Notes under the pieces: generated by a model
What the model was told of the DNA's origin: nothing
Seen by the model: the letters and a program-made list of their open reading frames with translations, nothing else
Database searches by the model: none
Translations under genes and position numbers: made by a program
Assembly: GCF_963676325.1 (NCBI RefSeq)
Contig: NZ_OY781099.1
Location: 1 to 64,000 of the forward strand
DNA from: an uncultured Bacteroides sp.
GTDB lineage: Bacteria > Bacteroidota > Bacteroidia > Bacteroidales > Bacteroidaceae
Direction of reading: 5' to 3'
Length of the DNA stretch: 64,000 bases
Shown: positions 53,263 through 60,840 of the stretch, in pieces
Numbering within the stretch: the first letter of the stretch is position 1
How the letters are laid out: each line of letters starts with the position of its first letter

Positions 53263-54455
53263 TTCACGCTTGGTTCAAGGCATTTCAGGTACTCATTTTT
53301 ACTATCGCTATTATCAAAAGAATAATTATCAATAATGGCATGAAGCTGAGTTTTTAGTTTTGTGTAGTTATTTAAATCTCCTGTAACACGATAGAATTCC
53401 AAAAGTGAACGGAAACCTGTTACATAATTCAGGTTAATATGCCCCACAACACTCTTATAACCGTCGGGGGTAAAACTTTCTTTGAGGTAATCCAACAAGA
53501 AAGTCTGTTCAAAATTACGTTTTGTTACCGCCAGATTATCGTATGGCTTGGATGAATATTTCATCACTAACCCTTCAGAATAAAGGCTGTCTTTTAATGA
53601 ATCAAGCTCACCCCCTCCCATAGCCGAGAAATAAACCGGACGATGCGTGTATTTAATTATATATTTTGCAATCTCTAATGACAATTGATTATTAGCGGGA
53701 TATTTGGCTCTTAGCTCTTTGTCCGTTCCCGGAAAAGAAGGAACCCCTAATTCTTTGAGAACACTTTCCCGATAATTCTGCTCATACAAAAAAGGAAGAC
53801 AGATTAATTTTTTATCCTTAAACAGATTCTTGCCATATTGAAGTAACAATTTAGGGTAAATTGAATTATCTCCATTGGCAAATATAATGCCATCTTTCTC
53901 CATTCCAGCCATCTCGTTATAATCATAATTCATCAATCCTACTGAATATTTTCCGCTTTCGTACCATTTCTTGCAAGTGTTTGTAAGAAGTGTATCATTC
54001 CGCGACAATATCGCAAAAGATACATAGTCAGGGAAAAAGTCCACTTCGTCAGGGCGCATTGCAATAGCTCTAGTTATGTAAGCACTTTTATTCAGATCGC
54101 CGCCACCATTGTAATACATCATTACGTTATACATATAAGAGTTCGGCATTGCCCGTTTCATTTCCTGCATTATCTTCTCCAATTGGGCGTAGATCTTTTC
54201 ATAGTTCTTCTCCCCTTCTGAACAAACGAATTCATATTTTGTGGCCCGATAATAGTTTCCCCACGCAGCTTCATTGTGCTTATCTTTTGAAAGAACCTTC
54301 TTCCATGCTTCAGCTTGCTGCTTATACCACTCGGCATTATGCTCTACTTGTACAAAAGAAACTACCTTCTGAGGTGTTTGTGCGAAAGATACCTGAAAAG
54401 CAAAACAGGCAATCAATAATCCGATATACTTTAATTTTCTCATGTTCAAATTCAT
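53259..54455 (-). CDS. Secreted protein of unknown function, TPR-like helical region
   Basis: 398-residue exported protein with signal peptide core YIGLLIACFAFQVSFA. I do not recognise a named family. The mature part begins with helical, TPR-like sequence (NAEWYKQQAEAWKKVLSKDKHNEAAWGNYYRA), and the central part contains DYVSFAILSRNDTLL and GIIFANGDNSIYPKLLLQYG, resembling the soluble domains of TPR-rich membrane proteins in Bacteroidetes. It is first gene of the sigma operon and may be an accessory of that system. A second in-frame ATG at 54443 would give a tidier signal peptide; both fit the promoter at 54525-54532. Confidence 0.7.
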   Translation of the reverse strand: MNLNMRKLKYIGLLIACFAFQVSFAQTPQKVVSFVQVEHNAEWYKQQAEAWKKVLSKDKHNEAAWGNYYRATKYEFVCSEGEKNYEKIYAQLEKIMQEMKRAMPNSYMYNVMMYYNGGGDLNKSAYITRAIAMRPDEVDFFPDYVSFAILSRNDTLLTNTCKKWYESGKYSVGLMNYDYNEMAGMEKDGIIFANGDNSIYPKLLLQYGKNLFKDKKLICLPFLYEQNYRESVLKELGVPSFPGTDKELRAKYPANNQLSLEIAKYIIKYTHRPVYFSAMGGGELDSLKDSLYSEGLVMKYSSKPYDNLAVTKRNFEQTFLLDYLKESFTPDGYKSVVGHINLNYVTGFRSLLEFYRVTGDLNNYTKLKTQLHAIIDNYSFDNSDSKNEYLKCLEPSVK

Positions 54456-54524
54456 TTTTAAAAGTGTAAACTAAGTAGTGAGGAACAGTTCCGGAATAGC
54501 ATACACGCATGCCGGGAAAACGTT

Positions 54525-54532
54525 CAAAGTTA
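54525..54532 (-). promoter_or_regulatory. -7 box of the ECF sigma operon
   Basis: Minus-strand TAACTTTG, a perfect TAnnTTTG match, 69 bp before the ATG at 54455. The 23-bp repeat array begins 16 bp further upstream, where an activator or repressor could act. Confidence 0.55.
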
Positions 54533-54548
54533 TTAAGAATATTTTTTC

Positions 54549-54640
54549 TTTGACCTATATCAAACGATAATTATGATGTATATCAAAGCACCCTTTTGAT
54601 GTACATCTAAGCATACGTTTGATATACATCAAACAAGAAA
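54549..54640. repeat. Four tandem 23-bp palindromic units between divergent promoters
   Basis: Units at 54549, 54572, 54595 and 54618 align without gaps; consensus TTTGATGTATATCAAA is palindromic. Unit spacing is exactly 23 bp. The array sits between the sigma-operon promoter and the ychF promoter. Confidence 0.8.
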
Positions 54641-54708
54641 GATATAACTAATAAATGGTAAATGTTTCTTTATAGATATTATTAATGATCAAGGTAAGTA
54701 GCTAATCC

Positions 54709-54739
54709 TTTGTATTCCCCCGAATAATTTGTACTTTTG
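54709..54739 (+). promoter_or_regulatory. Complete consensus promoter of ychF (-33 TTTG, -7 TACTTTTG)
   Basis: TTTG at 54709-54712 and TACTTTTG at 54732-54739 are separated by 19 bp, matching the Bacteroidetes consensus TTTG-N19-21-TAnnTTTG. The best full promoter in the window, 47 bp before the ychF ATG. Confidence 0.85.
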
Positions 54740-54786
54740 CAAGCTGAAAAAAGTTTGAATAAGAAAACAAATTAACGATATAAAGA

Positions 54787-55890
54787 ATGGCTTTACAATG
54801 TGGTATCGTCGGCCTTCCCAACGTGGGAAAATCGACTCTTTTCAATTGCTTGTCCAACGCAAAGGCTCAGTCTGCTAATTTCCCTTTTTGTACGATTGAA
54901 CCTAATGTGGGCGTTATCACTGTTCCCGATGAACGTTTGAACAAACTTGCCGAGTTGGTTCACCCTAACCGCGTAGTACCTACCACAGTAGAAATTGTGG
55001 ATATTGCCGGATTGGTGAAAGGTGCCAGCAAAGGTGAAGGATTAGGAAACAAGTTCCTTGCAAACATCCGCGAAACTGATGCTATTATTCACGTTCTTCG
55101 CTGTTTTGACGACGATAATGTGGTACATGTTGACGGAAATGTAAACCCGATTCGTGACAAAGAAATCATTGATTACGAACTTCAGCTGAAAGACCTGGAC
55201 ACTATTGACAGTCGCCTTCAGAAAGTACAGAAACAAGCTCAGACTGGCGGCGATAAAGTGGCCAAGATGACTTATGAAATACTTGCAAAATACAAAGAGG
55301 CTTTAGAACAAGGAAAGTCTGCCCGTACAGTTACATTCGAAACAAAAGACGAACAAAAGATAGCAAAAGAACTATTCCTGCTCACAAGTAAGCCGGTTCT
55401 TTACGTATGTAACGTAGACGAAGGCAGTGCTGTAAGTGGAAATAAGTATGTGGAGATGGTTCGTGAAGCCACAAAAGACGAAGATGCTCAGTTACTTGTT
55501 GTAGCTGCCAAGATAGAATCTGAAATTGCTGAGTTTGAAACTTACGAAGAACGTGAAATGTTCCTTGGTGAGATTGGATTAACAGAATCGGGTGTAACCA
55601 GACTTATTAAATCTGCCTATAAGTTGTTGAATCTGGAGACTTATTTCACTGTCGGCGTACAGGAAGTTCGCGCATGGACTTACCTGAAAGGCAGCAAAGC
55701 ACCGCAGTGTGCCGGAGTAATTCACACGGATTTCGAAAAAGGATTTATCCGTGCAGAGGTTATCAAATACAACGACTTCATTCAATATGGCTCGGAAGCC
55801 GCCATCAAAGAGGCCGGCAAACTGGGTGTTGAAGGAAAAGAATATGTTGTGGAAGACGGCGACATTATGCACTTCCGCTTTAACGTATAA
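54787..55890 (+). CDS. ychF: Redox-regulated ATPase YchF (Obg-like)
   Basis: 367-residue member of the Obg-related TRAFAC ATPases that binds ribosomes and influences stress responses. G1 GLPNVGKST at 8-16, switch region FPFCTIEPN, G3 DIAGLVKGASKGEG at about 72-85. The specificity loop is NVDE instead of NKxD, which explains ATP preference. A coiled coil lies around 130-170 and the TGS-like C-terminal domain ends GDIMHFRFNV. Full length, with a strong consensus promoter. Confidence 0.96.
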   Translation: MALQCGIVGLPNVGKSTLFNCLSNAKAQSANFPFCTIEPNVGVITVPDERLNKLAELVHPNRVVPTTVEIVDIAGLVKGASKGEGLGNKFLANIRETDAIIHVLRCFDDDNVVHVDGNVNPIRDKEIIDYELQLKDLDTIDSRLQKVQKQAQTGGDKVAKMTYEILAKYKEALEQGKSARTVTFETKDEQKIAKELFLLTSKPVLYVCNVDEGSAVSGNKYVEMVREATKDEDAQLLVVAAKIESEIAEFETYEEREMFLGEIGLTESGVTRLIKSAYKLLNLETYFTVGVQEVRAWTYLKGSKAPQCAGVIHTDFEKGFIRAEVIKYNDFIQYGSEAAIKEAGKLGVEGKEYVVEDGDIMHFRFNV

Positions 55891-55966
55891 AAAACAAAGT
55901 AACGGGGCATTAAGTTATACAGACTGAACTGTCAGCGCCCGCTTTAAGATATCAAAAATAAAAATC

Positions 55967-56014
55967 AAAGGGGTTGAAATCACATTAGCTGAATTTTCAA
56001 CCCTTTCTTTTTTT
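55967..56014 (+). terminator. Terminator after ychF
   Basis: AAAGGGGTTGAAAT (55967-55980) pairs with ATTTTCAACCCTTT (55993-56006) with one bulge, followed by CTTTTTTTG. It ends just 14 bp before the next ATG. Confidence 0.75.
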
Positions 56015-56027
56015 GCAGAGAAATAAA

Positions 56028-56942
56028 ATGGAGACAACAAAGTATCTGATTATAGGAACCGGCGGCGTGGGAGGAAGTATCGCTGCATTTCTGGCCCTGG
56101 CAGGGCACAATGTAACCTGTATTGCACGCGGAGCTCACCTGAAAGCAATGCGTAAGAACGGATTGATGCTGAAATCCGGTTTGAAGGGTGAACATACCGT
56201 CCGCGTAAACGCATGCACCTCTGAGGAATATTCCGATAAAGCCGATGTAATCTTTGTCTGTGTAAAAGGATATTCCATTGATTCTGTAACGAAACTGATT
56301 GAAAGAGCTGCCCACAAAGACACCATTGTGATACCTATTCTCAATGTGTATGGCACGGGACCCAAGATAAAAAGCAAGGTAAAAAACGTAACCGTTCTCG
56401 ACGGATGCATCTACATTGTGGGATTCGTTTCCGATCCGGGCGAGATTACTCAGATGGGAAGCATCTTCCGCCTGGTATTTGGTGCCCGCAAAGAAGACAA
56501 TGTGCCCTATGAAAAGCTTCTGGCAGTACAGAAAGACCTTCAGGAAAGTGGCATCAAAGCTCCTATTTCAGAGGATATAAACCGCGATACTTTCGTGAAA
56601 TGGTCGTTCATCTCCGCCATGGCCTGCACCGGTGCATACTATGACGTTCCCATGGGAGAGCTGCAAAAAGAGGGAAAATACAGAGATACATTTATTGGTT
56701 TATCGCAAGAAAGTGCCACCATTGGCAAAGCTCTTGGCATCACCTTCCAGGAAGATCTGGTAACCTATAACCTCAAAGTGGTTGATAAGCTTGATCCCGC
56801 CAGCACAGCATCCATGCAAAAAGACATCAGCAAAGGCCATGAATCGGAGGTTAATGGTCTGCTTTTCAGCTTTATAGCCAAAGGAGAAGAGCTGGGAATA
56901 AATACTCCCACTTACAGACTGGTTGCTGAAAAATTCAGATAG
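56028..56942 (+). CDS. Ketopantoate reductase family (ApbA/PanE) protein
   Basis: 304-residue NAD(P)H-dependent reductase. The Rossmann loop IIGTGGVGGSIAAFLALAGH is at about 7-26. The catalytic-region features KGYSIDSVTKLIERA, the central helix DTFVKWSFISAMACTGAYYD with its Lys, and the C-terminal S/E-x-N-motif HESEVNGLLFS are present. The family reaction is ketopantoate to pantoate in pantothenate synthesis, but several paralogues act on other 2-keto acids, so no symbol is given. The ATG at 56028 is preferred to a TTG at 56013 that lies in the terminator. No other pantothenate genes are nearby. Confidence 0.85.
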   Translation: METTKYLIIGTGGVGGSIAAFLALAGHNVTCIARGAHLKAMRKNGLMLKSGLKGEHTVRVNACTSEEYSDKADVIFVCVKGYSIDSVTKLIERAAHKDTIVIPILNVYGTGPKIKSKVKNVTVLDGCIYIVGFVSDPGEITQMGSIFRLVFGARKEDNVPYEKLLAVQKDLQESGIKAPISEDINRDTFVKWSFISAMACTGAYYDVPMGELQKEGKYRDTFIGLSQESATIGKALGITFQEDLVTYNLKVVDKLDPASTASMQKDISKGHESEVNGLLFSFIAKGEELGINTPTYRLVAEKFR

Positions 56943-57298
56943 CCATAGAATAAAGAGTCTGTAAAATGAAACTTGATTTTACAAACACTAAAAGATTATC
57001 ATATCCATCAATTAAAATCTATTTTCAAAGGTTTACAGGTCTTTAAAAAGATGAATAATTGATCAAAGTAAAATATTCAGTATAATAGAGATTATACAAT
57101 TGAATCTTAACTATTCAAGTAACTATATAAAAATTCTGAGTAATAATTTCAACCTAATTATTTTTTAATGAAAAAATATAACTATATTTAAATTTTTAAG
57201 ATTTAAATATAGTTATATTATGTGTGAATATATTGTCAAAGCATTCGCACATCTAGTTTATTAGGACTAATTAAAAAATAAATTATTAAGAAAACAAT
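56943..57298. other. 356-bp AT-rich gap with a perfect 19-bp hairpin
   Basis: AATATAACTATATTTAAAT (57175-57193) is the exact complement of 57201-57219 around a 7-nt loop. It has no G+C-rich base, so it is a weak terminator but a striking cruciform. Nothing else was recognised. Confidence 0.6.
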
Positions 57299-58054
57299 AT
57301 GAAGAAAATAGCGATAATCATACTTCTTTGTCTTGATTTAATCTCAGCATCAGGACAAGATTTAAGTGTTAAAAGTCAGAAAGTTATCCGAAACTTTATT
57401 GAAACCATTAAAACTAAGAACAAAGATAAAATAGCCAACCAAGTTATATTTCCTCTAAAAAGAGAATATCCAATACCTGAAATCAAGAATAAAGATGAAT
57501 TTATAAAACGCTTTAGCGAGGTTTTTGACAATAAACTTATAAGTGAAATTGCTAACTCGAAAATAAAAGAAGATTGGTCTGAAATGGGTTGGAGGGGTAT
57601 TATGTTATTAAATGGAGAAGTGTGGCTTAACTATGAAGGAGAACTTATTGGAGTGAACTATCAATCTAAAGTTGAGAAGAAGATTTTAGAAGAATTGATA
57701 AATACCGAAAAAAACTCGTTACATGAATCATTGAGAAATTTTTTAATGCCTGTTTGCATTCTGGAGACTTCAAAGTACAGAATAAGAATTGATGATATGG
57801 GACATGAGAAGTATAGATATGCTTCCTGGAAATTACAACAAAACAAGAACGATAAACCTGAATTTATACTACAAAATGGAAAATTTGAAGCTGACGGAAA
57901 CGGAGGAAATTGCAGTTATATTTTTAAATCAGGCAATTATGTGTACGAATGTGGCATAATTGAAATAGGAGAAGAAGACGCACCTCCAGCTTATCTGACT
58001 ATTACTAAAGGTGGAAAAGAAATAGTATATCAAAAAGCGAAAATAATTAAATAA
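57299..58054 (+). CDS. Secreted protein of unknown function
   Basis: 251-residue protein with a signal peptide (MKKIAIIILLCLDLISASG). I recognise no family. The N-terminal mature part, QKVIRNFIETIKTKNKDKIANQVIFPLKREY, resembles the short helical start of SnoaL-like or DUF4440-like folds, common in secreted Bacteroidetes proteins. The rest is beta-rich, with two Cys in GGNCSYIF and VYECGIIE that could pair. No promoter was found. It stands alone between ketopantoate reductase and the csgG operon. Treat function as unknown. Confidence 0.7.
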   Translation: MKKIAIIILLCLDLISASGQDLSVKSQKVIRNFIETIKTKNKDKIANQVIFPLKREYPIPEIKNKDEFIKRFSEVFDNKLISEIANSKIKEDWSEMGWRGIMLLNGEVWLNYEGELIGVNYQSKVEKKILEELINTEKNSLHESLRNFLMPVCILETSKYRIRIDDMGHEKYRYASWKLQQNKNDKPEFILQNGKFEADGNGGNCSYIFKSGNYVYECGIIEIGEEDAPPAYLTITKGGKEIVYQKAKIIK

Positions 58055-58106
58055 CAAAATCTAGCTGCTAATCTATCATGTTATTTGTATCATAACATCA
58101 AAACTA

Positions 58107-58230
58107 GTAGCAGATCCTTCTAAAAGTAGCAGATAAAGCACGATTTAGTAGCAGATAAAAATCATCTGCTACTAGTTAAAACACCCTATATAAAGGCTTT
58201 TGTGTCATTTTAGTAGCAGGTGGCAGATGA
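58107..58230. repeat. GTAGCAGAT repeats, also found near mnmG
   Basis: GTAGCAG starts at 58107, 58126, 58148 and 58213 (gaps 19, 22 and 65 bp), with an inverted ATCTGCTAC at 58164-58172 and AGGTGGCAGATGA at 58218-58230. The words AGGTGGCAGATG and CATCTGCTAC are shared exactly with 38976-39003. Confidence 0.65.
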
Positions 58231-58371
58231 TTTATGAATTTTTCAATATAATTATTGACTAATATTCAATAACATCCTATCAGTTTATATAAAGATTATT
58301 CTCTGACTATTATTTCAGAAGCCAAATAAAATAAATAGACTAAATAACAGCATTATATTTAAATAAATACA

Positions 58372-58379
58372 TATTTTTG
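58372..58379 (+). promoter_or_regulatory. -7 box of the csgG operon
   Basis: TATTTTTG, a perfect match, 54 bp before the ATG at 58434. It overlaps the longer open frame and so supports the shorter start. Confidence 0.5.
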
Positions 58380-58433
58380 TTGCAAGTAAAGTTACGGCTG
58401 ATTACAACTATAAAGTATCAAAAAAAGAATATC

Positions 58434-59360
58434 ATGAAAAAAGTCATTTATTTAGTTCTTCTGCTTACTTTCATGCAAACAGAAGTTTATGCGCAAAGGA
58501 AGGTAACGGTTGTAGAACCTGAGTCTTCGATTAAACATCCCGAAAAGTCACTTAAAAGGAAAGTTGCCATTTCCAGATTTTCAAATGAAACCCAGTATGC
58601 CAAAGGAATATTCTATGACAAGGATAACGATCCAATGGGAAAACAAGCATTAGACATTCTATCGGCTAAGCTGGCCGCTTCGGATAAATTCATTTTACTG
58701 GAACGGAATGATCTGAATCAGTTACTGAATGAATCGTCTAAATCGGGGAATTCATACCAGAATATTGGTGCAGACTACCTGATTATTGGTTCAATTACAG
58801 AATTTGGACGAAAAAACATAGGCGATGTTAAAGTTTTCTCAACCAGCAAGACACAAATTGTAGAAGCAACTGTAAGTATCCGTTTAGTCGATGTTTCTAC
58901 TGGACTGATCATTTATTCGGAAGAAGCCAAAGGTACTGCTGAACAGAAAACCAAACAAACTCTTGGAGTAGGCGGAAGAGCTGACTATGATGCTACTTTG
59001 AGTGATAAAGCTATCTCAATGGCTATCTCCAAGCTGGTTGAAAATATAATAAATAACTGTATGGACAGACCATGGAAATCCTATTTTATGGCCTATGACA
59101 ATGACGCTATTCTTATTTCTGGCGGGAAAAGCCAAGGCTTAGAAGTCGGCGATAAATTTATAGTAAAAGAAAAAGGAAAAACGGTTAAGAACCCACAAAC
59201 AGGACTAAACATAGAACTTCCAGGAAAGAAGGTTGGTGAAATATCTATCTCTATGGTTGGTGGCGACACTCCGCAAACAGAATACTCAGTCGTAACCTTC
59301 ATTGAAGGTGGCATTGATAAAACAAATCTAACTAACTATTATATTGAGGAGAAAAAATAA
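58434..59360 (+). CDS. CsgG/HfaB-family outer-membrane secretion protein
   Basis: 308-residue exported protein related to the curli secretion channel CsgG. Signal peptide MKKVIYLVLLLTFMQTEVYA; cleavage is after Ala20 and there is no lipobox Cys, unlike classical CsgG. The core RKVAISRFSNETQYAKG, ILSAKLAASDKFILLERNDLNQLLNE, GADYLIIGSITEFG and VSIRLVDVSTGLIIYSEEAKG is diagnostic. A C-terminal domain with DNDAILISGGKSQGLEVGDKFIVKEKG follows. The next gene starts on its stop (TAATG). No curlin (csgA) genes are near, so a separate secretion or envelope function is likely. Confidence 0.9.
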   Translation: MKKVIYLVLLLTFMQTEVYAQRKVTVVEPESSIKHPEKSLKRKVAISRFSNETQYAKGIFYDKDNDPMGKQALDILSAKLAASDKFILLERNDLNQLLNESSKSGNSYQNIGADYLIIGSITEFGRKNIGDVKVFSTSKTQIVEATVSIRLVDVSTGLIIYSEEAKGTAEQKTKQTLGVGGRADYDATLSDKAISMAISKLVENIINNCMDRPWKSYFMAYDNDAILISGGKSQGLEVGDKFIVKEKGKTVKNPQTGLNIELPGKKVGEISISMVGGDTPQTEYSVVTFIEGGIDKTNLTNYYIEEKK

Positions 59361-59698
59361 TGAAAACAAAATATATTGCTCTCTTATTAGTGTGCATTTG
59401 CGCGCTTTTCACAAGCTGTAAAGTAGGAAGTTACAGCCAGGAAAGAGGATTACCAGATCAGGCCTATCTATTATTTGTAGCTAATGAGAACTACGACGGA
59501 GAAGTTCAGGTAACGATTGACAATAATACAACATTCAATGCCAAAGTTCTTAAAGAGAAAAAAGGGACTATAAAGGGAGATACGTATGCCATTGCAAAAG
59601 GAAAAAGAAGCCTAAAGGTATCCTACAACGGTAATGTGATTTATGAAAAAGAGATATTCGTCTCTGCTCAGGAAACTAAAAAAATACAATTGCCATGA
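59360..59698 (+). CDS. Small lipoprotein of the csgG operon
   Basis: 112-residue predicted lipoprotein: signal MKTKYIALLLVCICALFTSC with Cys20 as lipidation site. The mature part is beta-rich (AYLLFVANENYDGEVQVTIDN, SLKVSYNGNVIYEKEIF), like a small carboxypeptidase-regulatory or PEGA-type domain. No named family is recognised. It is coupled to csgG by a TAATG overlap and to the DUF4810 gene by a 4-bp ATGA overlap, so it belongs to the same complex by context. Confidence 0.75.
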   Translation: MKTKYIALLLVCICALFTSCKVGSYSQERGLPDQAYLLFVANENYDGEVQVTIDNNTTFNAKVLKEKKGTIKGDTYAIAKGKRSLKVSYNGNVIYEKEIFVSAQETKKIQLP

Positions 59699-60048
59699 AA
59701 ATAAAACTAATCTGTGTGGCTTGCTGTCTCTTGTCACTAAGCTCTTGTGTAACTCAGGAAAGTGCGCTTTATTCCTGGAAAGATTACGAAAAAACTTCTT
59801 ATAACTACTATAAAAAACAAACACCCGAAAGTACACAAGCATTATTGAAAACCTATGAGAATCTAATTAATTTGCAGAGCAATAGTACTCGTAAAGTAGT
59901 ACCTCCCGGAACTTATGCCGAATATGGCTTCTTGCTTATCCAAACAGGAAAAAAAGAAGAAGGATTGGCTATGATGAAAAACGAGATTACAACTTATCCT
60001 GAATCCAAGGTATTTATTGAAAGAATCATTAAAATGGTAGAAAAATGA
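59695..60048 (+). CDS. DUF4810 lipoprotein
   Basis: 117-residue lipoprotein with Cys18 in LSLSSC and the DUF4810 pattern ALYSWKDYEKTSYNYYKKQTPES near the start. The C-terminal half is TPR-like (YAEYGFLLIQTGKKEEGLAMMKNEITTYPES). DUF4810 genes regularly lie between a CsgG-like and a GNA1162-like gene in Proteobacteria (the Neisseria 1162-1164 arrangement), as here. It starts within the previous stop and overlaps the next start by 4 bp. Function unknown; periplasmic or outer-membrane location is inferred. Confidence 0.85.
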   Translation: MKIKLICVACCLLSLSSCVTQESALYSWKDYEKTSYNYYKKQTPESTQALLKTYENLINLQSNSTRKVVPPGTYAEYGFLLIQTGKKEEGLAMMKNEITTYPESKVFIERIIKMVEK

Positions 60049-60728
60049 GAAAAATCATATATTTCAGTCTGTGCATTCTCCTACTTTCCTCATGCGGAGA
60101 GACAAAGAACTTCACTCGTGGAGATAATTATCCCAAAATGTATGAAGAAAAGCCTACAAGCATTCTCATTATGCCTCCGATAAACCGTACAGTTAATGTG
60201 GAAGCTAAAGAATATTTTTACTCATCTTTGGCTGTTCCATTATGCGAAAAAGGATATTATGTTATCTCTCCTTTTCTGGCAATGGAGACACTTAAAAGCG
60301 AAAGCGCCTATGATTCAGAAATGTTCTTAGAGAGCAATCTTAGTAAATTTCATGAAGTTTTTGGAGCAGACGCGGCACTTTTCACTATCATCAACCGGTG
60401 GGATAAATCTACACTAGGAAACACAATTACTGTAGAAATAGAGTATCTGCTAAAATCAACAGCAAACAACGAGGTTCTCTTTAACAGAAAAGGCGTATTA
60501 ACCGTTGACATGAGTATTAATTCAGGTAGCGGAGGTCTTTTGGGAGCTTTAGTTGATATGGCTGCTTCGGCAATAACAACAGCTGCAACCGACAAAGTTG
60601 TAGCGGCTCGAAGTTGCAATAACTTTTCTCTCCATGATTTACCAGATGGAAGATATAGAAGTACATTCGACAAGGACCAGATTACACCAGCGGGTGGGAA
60701 AGAGTTCAAATCTACTGTAAAAAAATAA
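60045..60728 (+). CDS. GNA1162-family (DUF799) lipoprotein
   Basis: 227-residue lipoprotein with Cys17 in LLLSSC. The core SILIMPPINRTVNVEAKEYFYSSLAVPLCEKGYYVISPFLAMETL is characteristic of DUF799, whose structure resembles TolB N-terminal and other envelope-machine domains. The central GADAALFTIINRWDKS is also typical. A small hydrophobic segment, SGGLLGALVDMAASAITTAA, lies near 160-180. Last gene of the csgG operon, followed by a terminator. It may build an envelope complex with CsgG and DUF4810; this is inferred from conserved gene order. Confidence 0.88.
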   Translation: MRKIIYFSLCILLLSSCGETKNFTRGDNYPKMYEEKPTSILIMPPINRTVNVEAKEYFYSSLAVPLCEKGYYVISPFLAMETLKSESAYDSEMFLESNLSKFHEVFGADAALFTIINRWDKSTLGNTITVEIEYLLKSTANNEVLFNRKGVLTVDMSINSGSGGLLGALVDMAASAITTAATDKVVAARSCNNFSLHDLPDGRYRSTFDKDQITPAGGKEFKSTVKK

Positions 60729-60780
60729 CAAAACAAAAAAGAGGTTCTTTCAAATTTGAGAGAATCTCTTTTTGTTTTTA
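60728..60780 (+). terminator. Terminator of the csgG operon
   Basis: AAAAAGAG...TTCTTTCA pairs with TGAGAGAA...CTCTTTTT with one mismatch, flanked by ACAAAAC/GTTTT. The long T-rich tail follows directly. Confidence 0.8.
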
Positions 60781-60794
60781 ATAATATCTATTAC

Positions 60795-60822
60795 TTTTTT
60801 AGCAAGAGTGCTTGCTAAAAAA
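60795..60822. other. Perfect 12-bp hairpin without a U-tract
   Basis: TTTTTTAGCAAG (60795-60806) pairs exactly with CTTGCTAAAAAA (60811-60822) over a 4-nt loop, 19 bp past the mutS stop. The T-run precedes the stem on both strands, so it is not a standard intrinsic terminator; it may be an RNA 3'-end stabiliser. Confidence 0.55.
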
Positions 60823-60840
60823 AAGTTTTTTGCCGTTGGT

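Larger units (their letters stand above)
58055..58433. other. 379-bp gap before csgG
   Basis: Contains the GTAGCAGAT repeats described separately (58107-58230), the csgG -7 box, and otherwise AT-rich DNA. Confidence 0.55.
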
